This document shows, piece by piece, positions 11,099-23,194 of a DNA stretch of 64,000 nt. Source of the DNA: Uloborus plumipes (Eukaryota > Arthropoda > Arachnida > Araneae > Uloboridae); assembly GCA_038373865.1 (NCBI GenBank), contig JAXGGA010004460.1, positions 1 to 64,000 on the forward strand, written 5' to 3'. Position 1 is the stretch's first letter; each line of letters starts with the position of its first letter. Made by a program: the position numbers and the translations under genes. The notes below the pieces were generated by a model that saw only the letters and a program-made list of their open reading frames with translations, was not told where the DNA came from and searched no databases.

Positions 11099-12417
11099 TT
11101 TGCTGAGATAAAAATTCATCGAAGTTAAAAAGCAACGTAAATAAAGCAAATTAGGTAGAAGGTATAACAAATAGTTATTTGCTGTACTTTGTATCAAATG
11201 TGTGGTTTATTTACGTTGATTTTTAAGTGATCATTGTTCATGCAAGAAAAACCTTGCCAATTTATATTGCAAAGAATAACGCAGGGAACCCGCCGCAGTT
11301 TTGTAGTGACATCTGGTGAGAAAAAAATGCAACATTTTCGTTCGTTTTTTTCCCCCAATAAGTACTAAAAGCAATTTATCCGATGTATTCTTTTTCACCT
11401 AAGCTTTTTTTTTCTTTGCTTAGACATTTAAAAAATTCAATATTCTAAACAATCATTGTAATTCAAATTGTATTTCAGAAAAACAGAAGTCGTAAACACT
11501 CAAATAAATTATTAAAAAACATTTTTATGTGATAAAACATACCTTTAGGTTCCAATTTTATTTATTTTTTCCTGTGTTTTGGAGGTGATTTCATCACTAA
11601 TGTAAATTATAAATTCTTTATGTTGCTGGTTAATAGAATCAGATATTCTCATGAGGTTTGACAGTTTTTTTTTTGAGACAACGCAGATTCAATTAGTTAT
11701 TATTTTTAAATCTGTTATCAAGAGGATCATTGCACTGAATTATATTATTTAACAAAAAGAAAAGAACTTTAACTTGTTCCCTATTTAGTGTAAAAGCGCT
11801 ATTCAGATTTTCTGTGCACTAAATAAGCCAGAACATACTATATGTGAGAGGGGTTATGTTCTAAAAGTCTTGTAATTAAAATAAACTACTGTACTAGGAT
11901 TAGCAATCATCTTAAATGCCTTAACCGTAAAAATCGAGTAAATCATTCGGTGTTTCTCTTGTTTTCGCCATTTTTCTGTTACAATATAGTGTCTGCCTTA
12001 AAAGCTTTCTGAATTGCTGCATGGAATAATAATTATCAGTGCTTTGTGTAAAAGAATTGATTTTTCTACCACTTTCGAAATGTCATCAGCGTTTTCAAAA
12101 AGTTTCGACTTCAGTCAGGATCCGGTCACTCTACTGAACAGACGTATCCTCAGATAAGAAAACTTAATCGACGATTAGATAAGAAAAAAGGCACCGGCTG
12201 TCGAAAGCCTAAGGGTCCTTTCCAGGACCGGGGATGAGGTTTCTTCCGCCCTCATCAAAACTTCGGGCCAATTCCAAATGATTTAGAAGCTCTGCGCCAA
12301 TTTCTTCGAATACCTTTTCGAGAATCTCCGATGACTATGCCCAAGAGACTGAATATTCCTGCATAGCTGATCTACTTGCTCAAAAGAATTGAAAGGCAAG
12401 TGGTTAAAGGTGATGCC
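11099..12417. repeat. Spacer element, copy B2
   Basis: Counterpart of spacer B1 (7,148-8,460). It carries five single-base insertions and a few substitutions relative to it. No gene is seen. Confidence 0.85.
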
Positions 12418-13304
12418 AAATGCCTGAGAGTAAATCATATCGGCCACTTGGCCTAGTTACTTAGGCTAAGAGAAATTTTGCTAAGCCATTTGGCTAAGAA
12501 CAACGTCGGGAAACTGCTGCTAACCCGTTTCTCGGCCAAATGGCTGAGAATAATTACCTCTCGGCCACTTGGCTTAGATAGTTATGCTAAGAGAAATTTT
12601 GCTAAGCCATTTGGCTAAGAACAACGTCTTGAAATCGCCGCTAACCCGTTTCTCGGCCAAATGAATCAGAAAAATTTATCTCTGCTACTTGGCTTAGATA
12701 GTTATTGTAAGAGAAATCTTGCTAAGCCAATTGTCTAAGAACAACGTCGAAAAACTTCTGCTTTGACCGTTTCTCTTCTAAATGTCTGAGAATAATTCAT
12801 CTCGGCCACTTAGCTTATATAGTTATGCTAAGCGAAATCTTACTAAGCCATATGGCTAAGAACAACGTATTGAAACCGCCGCTAACCCGTATCTCGGCCA
12901 AATGAATCAGAAAAATTTATCTCGGCCACTTGGCTTAGATAGTTAGGATAAGAGAAATCTTGCTAATAAATTTGGCAAGGAATTACGTCGGGGAATCGCT
13001 GCTAACCCGTTTCTCGGCCAAATGGCTGAGAATAATTCTTTTCGTCCACTTGGGCTAGATAATTATGCTAAGAGAAATCTTACTAAGCCATTTGGCGAAT
13101 AACAACGTCGGGAAACAGCAGCTAACCCGTTTCTCCGCCAAATGGCTGAGAATAATTCATCTCGACCACTTCGCCTAGATAGTTATGCTAAGATAAATCT
13201 TACTAAGCCATATGGCTAAGAACAAAGTTCTGAAATCGCCGCTAAACGGTTTCTCTGCCAAATAGCTGAGAATAATTTATCTCCGCCACTTTTCTTGGAT
13301 AGTT
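12418..13304. repeat. Diverged satellite block
   Basis: About seven 120-bp units that differ more from each other than those at 1-4,900 (for example GAATCAGAAAAATTTATCTC and TCTTCTAAATGTCTGAG variants). An older, un-homogenised edge of the array is the simplest reading. Confidence 0.85.
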
Positions 13305-14667
13305 TTGCTGAAATAAAGCTTCATCGAAGTTAAAAATCAACGTTAATAAAGCAAATGAGGTAGAAAGTACAACAGATATCTATTTGCTGTACTTTGTATA
13401 AAATTTAGGGTTTATTTACGTTGAGTTTTAACAGCAGTTATATTGTAGCAAAAAGCTTTTTTGATCATTTTTCACTCAAGAAAAACCTTGCCAAGCCATA
13501 TTGCAAAGAAAAACGCAGGGAACCCGCTGCAGTACTGTAGTGACACCTAGTGAGAAAAAATATAACAAATTCTTTTTTTTTTTCGTTTCTCCTATTACTA
13601 TTAAAAGCAATTTATCCGAATGTATTTTTTTTCTCCTAAGCTTTTTTTTTCTTAGCTTAGACATTTAAAAAATTCAATATTCTGAACTATCATTGTAATT
13701 TAAATTGTATTTCAGAAAAACAGAAGTCGTAAATACACAAATAAATTATTAAAAAATATTTTTATGTACCTTTAGCGGCCAATTTTATTTATTTTTCCTG
13801 TGTTTTGGAGGTGATTTCATCACTAATGTAAGTTATCAATTCTTTATGTTGGTGGTTAATAGAATCAGAAATTCTCCTTAGGTTTGACAGTTTTTTTTTT
13901 AATCAGACAACGCATATTCAATAACTTGTCATTTTTAAATCTGTTATCAAGAGGATCTTTGTTTTGAATTATATTATTTAACAAAAAGAAAAAAACTTTT
14001 ACTTGTTCCCTATTAAGTGTAAAAGCGCTATTTAGATTTACTGTGCACTAAATCAGCCAGAACATACTATTTTGGAGAGAGGTTATGTTCTAAAAGTCTT
14101 GTCATTAACATAAACTGCAGCATTAGGATTGGCAGTTATGTTAAATGCCTCAACTGTAGAAAAGGACAGAATTTTTGCAGAATATTTCCGAATAAAATTT
14201 CGACGTTTGTCTTGTTTCCATCATTTTCCTATTTTTTACCTAGTGTCTGCCTTAAAAGTTCATCTGAATTGCTGCATGGAAAAATATTTCTCAGTGCTCT
14301 ACGTATTAGAGTTGATTTATCTACCACTTTCGAAATGTCATCAGCGTTTTCAAAATGTTTCGACTTCAGCCAGAATCCGATCACGCTACGGACGTATCCG
14401 CAGATACGAAAACTTAATCGACGATTGAATAAGAAAAAAGGCACCGCCTGTCGAAAGCCTCAGAGTCCTTTCTAGGACCGGGGATGAGGTTTCTTCCGTC
14501 CTCTTCGAAGTTTCGGCAGATTCCAATCCATTTAGAAGTTCTATGCCAGTATCTTCGAATACGTCATTTTCGAGAATTTCCTTTGACTTTGCCCAAAAGT
14601 CTGAATACTCCGGTATGGCGGATATACTTGCTGAAAACAATTGAAAGGCCAGTGGATAAAGGTGATA
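13305..14667. repeat. Spacer element, copy C (oldest in the array)
   Basis: Third, more diverged spacer copy. It follows spacer B through the GGATGAGGTTTCTTCCG segment to AAAGGTGAT at 14,667. It also lacks the MITE (AAAGCCTCAGAGTCC at about 14,453). The overlapping short open frames at 14,129-14,672 match non-coding spacer in the other copies, so I do not call genes. Confidence 0.85.
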
Positions 14668-14878
14668 TGTGACATTTCTTGAAACTTTTTACCATAGACG
14701 AATTTGATTAGTCTATCAGTATCATATCCCCTTAGTTATAGAAATTGTTGGTAACTAAGAATATGACCCGTTTTACCTGTTGAGAAAAATTCATTAATAA
14801 ACAACACAACATTTTTTTTTTTTTGAAAGTTTTTTCTAGAAATTAAAAGCAATTGTCTCATATTACCTTTATCCACTT
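14668..14878. other. Unassigned AT-rich stretch
   Basis: Joins the last spacer to the LINE fragment. I see no gene or repeat match within the window. Confidence 0.5.
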
Positions 14879-15006
14879 GCCCCTTCAATTTTAGCAGGAG
14901 AAGCTTCTGCAATACTCAACTCCTGCAAGAATCCCACATCCATAAAGCAAATCATCCAAGAATTAGACTTAATCGCTTCAGATGCTAGAATCTTTACGAA
15001 TAAGTA

Positions 15007-16297
15007 CCGTAAAATGGGGGTGTATAGTAACAGCGGGGTGATTCGGAACAAAACTTCCTGATCATACAAAGAAATTCTTCATAAATATACGGTCGGGTAT
15101 TTTTGGCAGTTACATTTTATTCTAGAAACACAATATGATAAGAAGTAGGAAAAAAAGTTTTTGCCATTCTGGCAAACAATATTGGCTTCTGTGAAAGGCT
15201 GCAAGCGGAACGCTAAAAATCATTAACTTTTCATGGTCTGCAAAACTTTGTATGCAAGTACAGACCCCTTTATATTTCAAATCTCAGAATAGTATTTTTT
15301 AATTATGTATATATCTGAGTAACAGCGTACCACATTAGAAGAGACAACATATTTTAATTGTGGCATAAAAATGGAAAACTCTTCATAATGACATAGAATA
15401 AGGATTTGCGGGGTGAAAAGGAACACTTTGTTCTGTTGTTCCAACTCAAAGTTATTTAATGGAAACTGTTTGAAAAATCAAGATTCTGACCCCAATTCTA
15501 ATAGTCAAGACCAGGAAAAGGATTTATTACTGTTTATCCCGTCTTGTGAGCAACTGGATCTTAGAATGACAAAAAGTTGCAAATTTCAAAAGATTTTTGC
15601 TCCAGGAGACTTCTTTCACTTAAAATACGTGAGGGAAAGTCATGTAGACTTTATGCAGCAAAAGTCCAGCACACAGACGGTGATGAATAAGTTGGAAATT
15701 CTTACAGGACAATCTCCAAAACCAAGAGATTGCAAGAAACTAAAAAAAGGCAGAGATCATCCCAGAAGATGTCATGAGAAAACTTAATCCAAGCCACAAT
15801 TGCTAGTCATAAGGACAAGTACATATTTGTGGATGACATGAGTTATTACCATTTATGTTAAATCATTGTATTTCAATTCGAAAGCATTTCTTAAAATTAC
15901 TTTTAATTTTTCATAAGTTCAAAATTATTTCGAATTTTGACAAATTATAACCGTTTACTGGTATCGTAATTAAACTTTTATTTGACAGTAATTATCTGTT
16001 CTTATTCTCCCCCATCAATATTACTCATGTTTGTGAGACCTACTACAGGTTAAATTGAAAAATATAAAAATTTTAACATGTGTTCCGATTGACCCCTATC
16101 AGCGGGGTGATTCGGAACACCCATAATTTCCTACATATATCAATTATAACTGTTCGAAATGTTTTGTCTTTGCTTGGAATAGCAAAAGTAAAGCAAGACC
16201 GAAGTTTTTACCCAAAAAATCAAATTAAAATAAAATTTTTCAACTGATTATTTTACATTTAAAGCTGAAAAGTGTTCCGATTCAGCCCATTTTACGG
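15007..16297. mobile_element. TA-flanked DNA element inserted in LINE ORF1
   Basis: A 1,291-bp element with terminal inverted repeats CCGTAAAATGGG, flanked by TA at 15,005-15,006 and 16,298-16,299. The uninterrupted site would be AATAAGTACGAAACTGG, which restores the LINE reading frame. Inside, the phrase GGGGTGATTCGGAACA or close variants occurs at 15,035, 15,410, 16,081 (reverse), 16,104 and 16,272 (reverse). The TA duplication points to the Tc1/mariner (IS630) group in a broad sense. A 124-codon open frame (15,413-15,787) is present but I do not recognise its product. Confidence 0.85.
15413..15787 (+). CDS. Unrecognised 124-codon open frame inside the TA-flanked element
   Basis: Open from ATG at 15,413 to TAA at 15,785-15,787. 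The product would be basic at its C-terminus (DCKKLKKGRDHPRR) with a motif APGDFFHLKYVRESH in the middle. There is no signal peptide, membrane segment or catalytic triad I can name. It may be a leftover of the element's transposase or a chance frame in non-coding DNA. It lies wholly within the mobile element, so it is not a host gene. Confidence 0.25.
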   Translation: MKRNTLFCCSNSKLFNGNCLKNQDSDPNSNSQDQEKDLLLFIPSCEQLDLRMTKSCKFQKIFAPGDFFHLKYVRESHVDFMQQKSSTQTVMNKLEILTGQSPKPRDCKKLKKGRDHPRRCHEKT

Positions 16298-17080
16298 TAC
16301 GAAACTGGTTACGAGGACGAGAACTTGATCGCCCGCTTTATAGGAGTTTTACAAGGAGCCTGCCTCAAGCAATGGATGATATCCAACGAGCAGTTGGACA
16401 CCGTTGGACATCTCAAGTCAACGAACGGTAAAAAGAAATTAACCTCCCGGAGAACAACGTAATGAACCGCTGACCAGCCGCCCAGCTGACGAAATCCCCT
16501 TCAAAAGAGAAATACGAGGAGTCCCGGAAGACTACCCCATCGAAGAAATAGAATCGGAGCTCAAGATAAAATTACTTTCTACTGACAAGGTCACATCCAA
16601 TTCACCGGGAATTACATGTTCCTCTATCCATTTTTCAGGTGATAGTTCCGCCGATAGAGGAAAATCACAGCCTCTCACAAATCCGGACCATCGAACACTT
16701 CGGAAAACGATGGAAAAAACTGAAAAAGAGAGATGTGGACGTAACGCAATGTTTCAACTGCCAAAGTTTTGCCCACTCAGCACACTCGTGCAAGAAATCC
16801 CCAGTCTGTCGCTACTGATCAAAAGCCCCACGACTCAAGAACTTGCTGAGACAAGGAACAAAGAAAATGCTCCAATTGCATGGGGAATCACTCTGCGTCG
16901 GACTGGAGCTGCCCTCTCCGACCCAAGATCCGCCAGCCTACTTTAGCCAAAAAGACCTCCTCAGCACCGGTCTCCGACCCCCGCTCAGAAGGACTTCTCA
17001 TCCCGGATGCAAGATATACTAGGATCAGTAATTGCGAACCTACAGGATCTCTGATGGTCCATTCCCCAGCCACCGCCTAG

Positions 17081-17277
17081 CTATCTTGCGACTGCCCACT
17101 TTTGACTTCCCTCTTCTCCATCTCCTCCCTCTTTTTTAATCCTCTTTTCAGATCGTGCTTCTCTCCTTACGGGAGCTCATGTCATCTCATCATCATAACC
17201 TGCTCCGATAAAAGTAAAGGCGCTTCGCGCCGGCTCTAGAAACATCTATTATCTGTATGTGTATCATTACTGTACGA
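17081..17277. other. Tail of the LINE fragment and short unassigned sequence
   Basis: Contains a C/T-rich stretch (17,100-17,160) and the small hairpin GGCGCTTCGCGCC at 17,219-17,231. A similar GGCGCTTCACGCC is seen near 51,966. No gene is seen. Confidence 0.4.
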
Positions 17278-17975
17278 AATACTACATAAAAACGTTGCGT
17301 ATACTCTGTACCCAGTACATAAACATATTGATCTTTCTATACATAGAAATCAATTTAAATTGTTTTAGTTTTCACAAAGGTATATGGTCCCTAAAATGGA
17401 TCTTTTAGCATATCCACAATACTACTGGAAATTTTGAGCTCCAATTTTAGATACTCTTTTAAAATTTCGTCTAAATTGCTTCTCCACCAAAATATAATAA
17501 ATGCAATATGGTTCCAGATCACCATTTTTTTCAAATATTAATATCATAATTCATAAAAGAAAAATCTAAATTTCATCTGAGAGGACGTAGAGGACATTTT
17601 TATTGCTAGGTTGGTTCATGTTTTGATATTAAAAACGAAATCTTTGTGGTACCCAACATGGTATGGATATTATACGCACAAGTATCAAAATATTTTTAAC
17701 ATTACGCTTTTCTTCTCAGTTCCATTGTGAAGCAACGGCGGGAGCAAACTTAAAACGAATTGGTACACAAAGTTAAATGATGATGCTGATCACAAATATG
17801 TAATAAAACAGAGGGGTTCTCACAGAAAATTTTAAAGTTGATTCCCATTTTTATATGAAGACTATTTCTTAACAGCAATTTAGCAACAGAAACTTGCAGA
17901 GCACATTATGCTTGAAAAAATAACATCTTACATGTGTCTCTAGTGTTTATACGAAATACGAGCGTTTCGTATTCT
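17278..17975. repeat. Dispersed repeat R, truncated copy
   Basis: Matches 27,200-27,905 over about 700 bp in the same orientation; shared phrases include GGTATATGGTCCCTAAA, CTTTTAGCATATC and GAAGCAACGGC. It starts where the other copy is still preceded by spacer-like sequence, so this copy is truncated at its left end. No gene is seen. Confidence 0.8.
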
Positions 17976-19461
17976 TTTTCCTATGCCTCTACCTTTCATT
18001 ATAGAAAGATAATTTTCCATTCAATATTATATATGCATCGGTGTGTGCTCTGCTAAATATTTGAACAATATCAAAGTCCTGGTGTTTTTGTAATCTTTTC
18101 TTGATTTTGTCTTTCAAAGCCACTACGAAGCCTACGTATTACACGCAGTTTTTGACTGATAAATGATTTTTACCACGTACAATTTAGCACGCACTTCAAT
18201 CGGATATGCAACAAGTAGTGAAACTTCCTTTTTTCCTGCTAAAATGTGGTGGAAAGTATTGAAAACTTTAGGATATGCAGGCGCAAAGCTCAGAATTTAG
18301 GAATTTTGTGTTAATTAAATTAATTTTTCAGATTGCTTATCTTCCTATTTGAACAAAAGTATCAGTTGATCGATTTTAATAAAATTGATTTCCGAGATCT
18401 TTAATCCTTTTCTTTGTATTAGTTTTTTTCTTGCGCACTGGCGTTGTTCTAGCTAAGCGAAATTAACAAACCTGCAGTCAGAGAAGAATAATCCACCTAC
18501 AATCCCGCAGTGATGAAATTTCTATTTGATTTGAAACCGGCTCCACCCCTGAACGGCACCTTAACACGGCTTCCGATGTGAGAGCCGGGTAGTCGCGCGA
18601 CCACCGCTACTAGAGAGATACTAAATCTGTAGAGTTTAGAATCTAATAGCCCTAATTTGACAGGGAGGTGGAGTTGAATTGAAAACTGAAAATAACGAAC
18701 ACGCCATTTGGCGAGAGAACCTAAATAGGATAAGACGGCGATTACTCGTAGATATGTGTGTCAAGCTTTTAATCAAAGGGAAAAAAATCTTCAGTGTATC
18801 TTAACAAATTGAACGAAAAGAGCTCTATAGCTGTTAGATTTGCAGAAACCATCTTTCAGGTGGTTTTATTCCTGATTTATCTGATAAAGAAAGAAAACTT
18901 GTATAAGAAATCTTGTTTCGTGACCGCTTGTTACTCATCCTACTCACGATCCTCCTATTCTAATCCATGTGGAGACGAAACCAATCTTTTAAGCAATAAT
19001 AATTTAAAGTTTAAATGCGTCTTGGCAATCGTCTTTAATCTGCGTGAATTTAATTCATCTAGAATTCAACAACAAGAGAGATTTAAACAAGAAAAGATTT
19101 AAAAGGACTTAAGCATTTTGGAAAAGCAACATTAGTGCTAAGCGTATCCAACGCGGTATTAAAAAACACGGTTAATTCAGTAAAAAAATATTCAAAATAA
19201 CGATCAATGCATTGAAAATGAAATAACAGTAACAAATATAAGCGAAACGATCCTGCACTTAGAAAAGTGGGCTAAAATAATAGTAAAAGCAACGAATTAA
19301 AATGCAAATCGTTTGCTACAAAAGCAGTCCATGTCTTGTTTATCGTATTTGTAGCGCCATCTATCGTTACTTTCCGTTCCCCCCACACAGCCGCAGTACA
19401 TGTTCGCGCCATGCACGGAGTAGAAAGAAGGAGAGAAATGTTCTACGGATGCGCTAGTTTG
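17976..19461. other. Stretch without recognisable genes
   Basis: AT-rich except for a GC-richer segment at 18,540-18,620 (ends ACCGGCTCCACCCCTG and GTCGCGCGACCACC). A 102-codon open frame at 18,794-19,102 has no recognisable domain and unremarkable composition. TAGCGCCATCTATCG at 19,351-19,365 resembles the core of the Drosophila CTCF motif. Confidence 0.4.
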
Positions 19462-20086
19462 AAAGTGACAACGAATTCTCACCCGCCGCCAGAGGACGCT
19501 AGCTCAAACGCTCCCTATCTCCTACGGGAATCAATGTAAATTATACTGAATCTGTCATCTTTTTAAATGCTGCTATGGGAAAGAAAAAAATTTTTTTTAA
19601 ACTGGATTTTGGTGTAAACCATCGATTAACATTATGAACTAAATATGACTTTGATCCCACTGAAATTTTGCCGTATTTTTTAAGAAAGATGTTTAATCGA
19701 CGGCATCTATCTACTTGCCAAATTTGACATTATGCGACTGTATGTGACATTTTCTTTGCATTGTACGAAATAATTTTTGCTGAGAATCAGTTCTCTAAAT
19801 TGTTGATAAATTAAGCATGAGGCAAAAAATTAATTATGTCAGTATTTAATTTTGTTATCAATTAAATATATTTAGTAGACAAAATAATTATTAGTTTAAA
19901 TATATTTATTAAATATATTTAGTTCATAATGTTAATCGATGGTTTGAGAATGGAAAATTTTTTTTCTTCCCCATAGCAGCATTTAAAAAGATGACAGATT
20001 CAGTATCATTTACATTGATTCCCGTAGGAGGTAGGGAGCGATTGCGCTAGCGTCCTCTGGCGGCGGGTGAGAATTCGTTCCCACTT
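19462..20086. mobile_element. Foldback element with ~180-bp arms
   Basis: The left arm 19,462-19,648 and right arm about 19,910-20,086 are inverted copies; the outer ends read GAATTCTCACCCGCCGCC. The spacer between them is AT-rich and non-coding. Each arm carries GCCGCCAGAGGACGCTAG, a near match to a CTCF site. The exact TSD is not clear. Confidence 0.8.
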
Positions 20087-20889
20087 TTGGATAGCAGAGA
20101 TTTAGCTCCTCCTCTGTAAGCTCCTTGGCGCCATGCATATTCTGCTCCATTGTAAGTTGCTTTCCTCCGTTCTGAAAACCGAGGACAGTTTACATGATAA
20201 ATAGGGTATGTCATAAAAATAAAAGTTTTTTTTTTCGACTTGGTACACGCACTTTCCTATGTATTCACTCATTTTGAGTTAATTGGTACAAAAAAAAGTT
20301 TTTGGAAAAAAATTTTAGCTACCGGGAAAACGCAATTAAAATAAGTGTTTTTTCAAAAAAATCACTATTTTCAGGTTCAAAACGCAATATAGCTGCGGTA
20401 GTTTTTTAAAAGATTGTTCTGCTAGCTTAAATGCATGTTTTGAACTCTAATGAACATACTTTCCTTATAAAAAATGCAATTAAATATACATTTCGTCTCT
20501 TTTTGTTTTTAAAAAGAGCAGAAACTATCGGTAATCGTTCCTACTGAAACGGGTTGTGCTTTTGGTCAATCGACACCGCTGTCTTCGTTAGGCACTCAGT
20601 TGTTCAGTTGAAAATGCCACATACATCAAGTGACCCCCATTTTGCTTATTAACACCCCCCCCCACCCCAGATAACTTTTGACCAGCAGATGCGTTTTCAC
20701 TAAAATGTCTTTCATCCTGCGTAAGATTTTTATATTAGTTGCGCTTTCTGACAAAAGGCAAATTGAGATTATCTTTTTTGTTTTATTAAAGGATGGATTG
20801 ATTTCCTCAAAAAAACTGAAAAGCAAAAGGCACTAATAATTTTAAACATCGAAGAAGTCGGACTTACAGTTCGACTCTCCCGAAAGCTA

Positions 20890-21294
20890 GTGCCGTCGTG
20901 TAATATTAGGACTCGAGGAAAACCCTCGAATTTTTGTAGTATAGCTGTACGAAGTAAACGAAACTACCTTGATATTAGTAGAGCGGCCGTTACTTCAGTC
21001 AGGTTTGCTGTATCCTCCACCACGGCATTTGCTATCATATATAGCCTTTCGGGTAATCGTGTGAAAGCAGGCCATCTCGATGAAGATAAAAAACATCTCA
21101 TGTGCGATAACAAAAAGGTGTTTCATGCTAAAGAGCATGTTATCGAGCACCTAAGCGCAGAGGAGAGTTCCAATATCGCAAGAAGTAACTTTACTGCAAT
21201 TTTTGTGGAAAGCAGGAAGCACAACACTCTCACTCTTAGTCACGATGAGAACATTAGTAGCTCTCGGAAAAGCATCATCAAAGAAAGACCGTAA
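20890..21294 (+). pseudogene. Possible transposase remnant in the left arm of the palindromic element
   Basis: A 134-codon open frame. Its stretch RSKRNYLDISRAAVTSVRF and the later KKVFHAKEHVIEHLSAEE have a protein-like composition and sit in the part of the left arm that the right arm has mostly lost (21,037-21,350). From family knowledge the style resembles uncharacterised proteins encoded by arthropod and cnidarian DNA transposons, but no domain can be named. The start codon is arbitrary; the remnant may be one exon or fragment of a longer transposase. It is probably dead, since the rest of the element has no matching coding frame. Confidence 0.4.
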
Positions 21295-23034
21295 CAGAAG
21301 AGCGTGGAGATCGCTACCTCACTCACTATACACCAGAAGAAGACAACAAAGGAAAAACTGGCTGAGCAACGTGAAATAGGATTATGTGACTGGTTGAAGG
21401 ACATAGGTATAAACATTTGCCTTCAACTAATTGGCAGTAATACCTCCAATGAAATGTCTGGCTGGAAAGGAGGCATGCTACATTATATCGAAAAATTCCT
21501 CCATTACATACTTTTTAGATCTTTCTTTCTGCTGACTTCACATCAACGAGCAGATATTAAGTCATATAGTCGTAAATCTTGACGAACCAGCTTCTCCAGA
21601 AAAGGAATGGATTGGTACTGTAGGTAAACTCTTTTCCCAAGTTGAGTTTCTTGAGAAAAAAAAAAGTTTAAGCCAATTCAATTTTTGGAGTCCCTTGTTA
21701 ATATGGACGAAAATGTTGCTAGTCAGTCGATCAGTTCCGTGGAAGGCAGAAGTTTAAGCTCACTGATGGCGGAACTATTTCCAGCCCTAATTAATACTAT
21801 TTTGTCAAATGCAAAGACATTTTTAGTCCTCAAAGTAAAGAAGAGCAATGAGTAAATTTTCTGGAATAGTCAAAAAGGTCCCGTTTTTTATACAGGAAAC
21901 TTTACTTTTAACTCTTCTTTGCTCTGAGGACTAAGGTAAAAATGCCTTTGCATTTGACAAAATAGTATCAATTAGGGCTGGAAATAGTTCCGCCATCAAT
22001 GAGCTTCAATGCTTCTGCCTTCCATGGAACTGATCGACTGACTAGCAACATTTTCGTCCATATTAACAAGGGGCTCCAAAAATTGAATTGGCTTAAACTT
22101 TGTTTTTTTTTCCCTCAAGAAACTCAACTTGGGAAAAGAGTCTACCTACAGTACCAATCCATTCCTTTTATGGAGAAGCTGATTCGTCAAGTTTTGCGAC
22201 TATATGACTTAATATCTGCTCGTTGATGTGAAGCCAGCAGAAAGAAAGATCTAAAAAGTATGTAATGGAGGAGTTTTTCGATATAATGTAGCATGCCTCC
22301 TTTCTAGCCATACATTTCATTGGAGGTATCACTGCCAATTAGTTGAAGGCAAATGTCTATACCTATGTACTTCAGCCAGTCACATAATCCTATTTCACAT
22401 GATAGCAACTGCCGCGATTGATGACACAGCAAACCTGACTGAAGTAAAGGCCGCTCTACTAATATCAAGGTAGTTTCGTTTACTTCGTACAGCTATACTA
22501 CAAAAATTCCAAGGTATTTTCTCGAGTCATAATATTACGCGACGGCACTAGCTCTCGCTAGAGTCGAGCTGTAAGTCCGACTTCTTCGATGTTTAAAATT
22601 ATTAGTGCCATTTGCTTTCCAGTTTTTTTGTTGAAATCAATCCATCCTTTAAAAAAACAAAAAAGATAATCTCAATTTGCCTTTTGTCAGAAAGCGCAAC
22701 TAATATAAAAATCTTACGCAGGATGAAAGACATTTTAGTGAAAACGCGTCTGTTGGTCAAAAGTTATCTTGGGGGGGGGGGGGTGTTAATAAGCAAAATG
22801 GGGGTCACTTGATGTATGTGGCATTTTCACCTGAACAACTGACTGCCTAACGAAGACAGCGGTGTCGATTGACCAAAAGTGTAACCCGTTTCAGTAGGAA
22901 CGATTACCGATAGTTTCTGCTCTTTTTAAAAACAAAAAGAGACGAAATGTATATTTAATTGCATTTTTAGCCTACTTTCCCGTTAAAAATAAAAGAAAGA
23001 CGAAAAAAGTATTAAAAGTGGCTTAATGCATCTA

Positions 23035-23115
23035 AAAAATATCGCCAAGTCCAAAAAATATCGCCAAGTGAAAAAAATATCGCCAAGTCCAAAAAATATC
23101 GCCAAGTTAAAAAAA
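23035..23115. repeat. Minisatellite, AAAATATCGCCAAGT units
   Basis: Four tandem copies of an 18-20-bp unit containing AAAATATCGCCAAGT. Confidence 0.9.
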
Positions 23116-23194
23116 TAAAAAGGTAAAATGAATATCGAAAAATTAAAAATTTGAAAGTAGGGTATTGAGATGGGGAATTTGTGTGTCTGTCTGT

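Larger units (their letters stand above)
8526..12482. repeat. 3,945-bp segmental duplication, copy 2 (12 bp longer)
   Basis: This is the second tandem copy. Its first 2 kb matches copy 1 without length change. From about 10,580 to 12,213 the offset grows from 3,945 to 3,957 through twelve separate +1 insertions, nearly all lengthening a homopolymer (A, T, C or G); there are no deletions. That one-sided pattern looks like residual sequencing error in a repeat that short reads could not polish. Confidence 0.92.
14879..17080 (+). pseudogene. LINE ORF1 (gag-like, Jockey-type) pseudogene, split by a DNA element
   Basis: A degraded ORF1 of a non-LTR retrotransposon. The product of such ORFs is a nucleic-acid chaperone that coats the element's RNA. 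The left piece (14,879-15,006) reads through IKQIIQELDLIASDAR and the right piece (from 16,300) through YEDENLIARFIGVLQ; they join in frame once the inserted element and one TA are discounted. Downstream, in other frames, come FKREIRGVPEDYP (about 16,500), WKKLKKRDV and a zinc knuckle of C-x2-C-x4-H-x4-C form at 16,750-16,788 followed by CRYC. Several frameshifts and stops (for example TAA TGA near 16,459) break it, and no ORF2 reverse transcriptase follows. Assignment to the Jockey/X-element type rests on the order of a pre-knuckle region plus knuckle and is inference. Confidence 0.75.

Noticed and set aside
4921..14667. rDNA intergenic spacer (subrepeats plus unique part)
   Set aside because: The layout is similar, but there is no 18S, 5.8S or 28S sequence in the window, so it cannot be supported.
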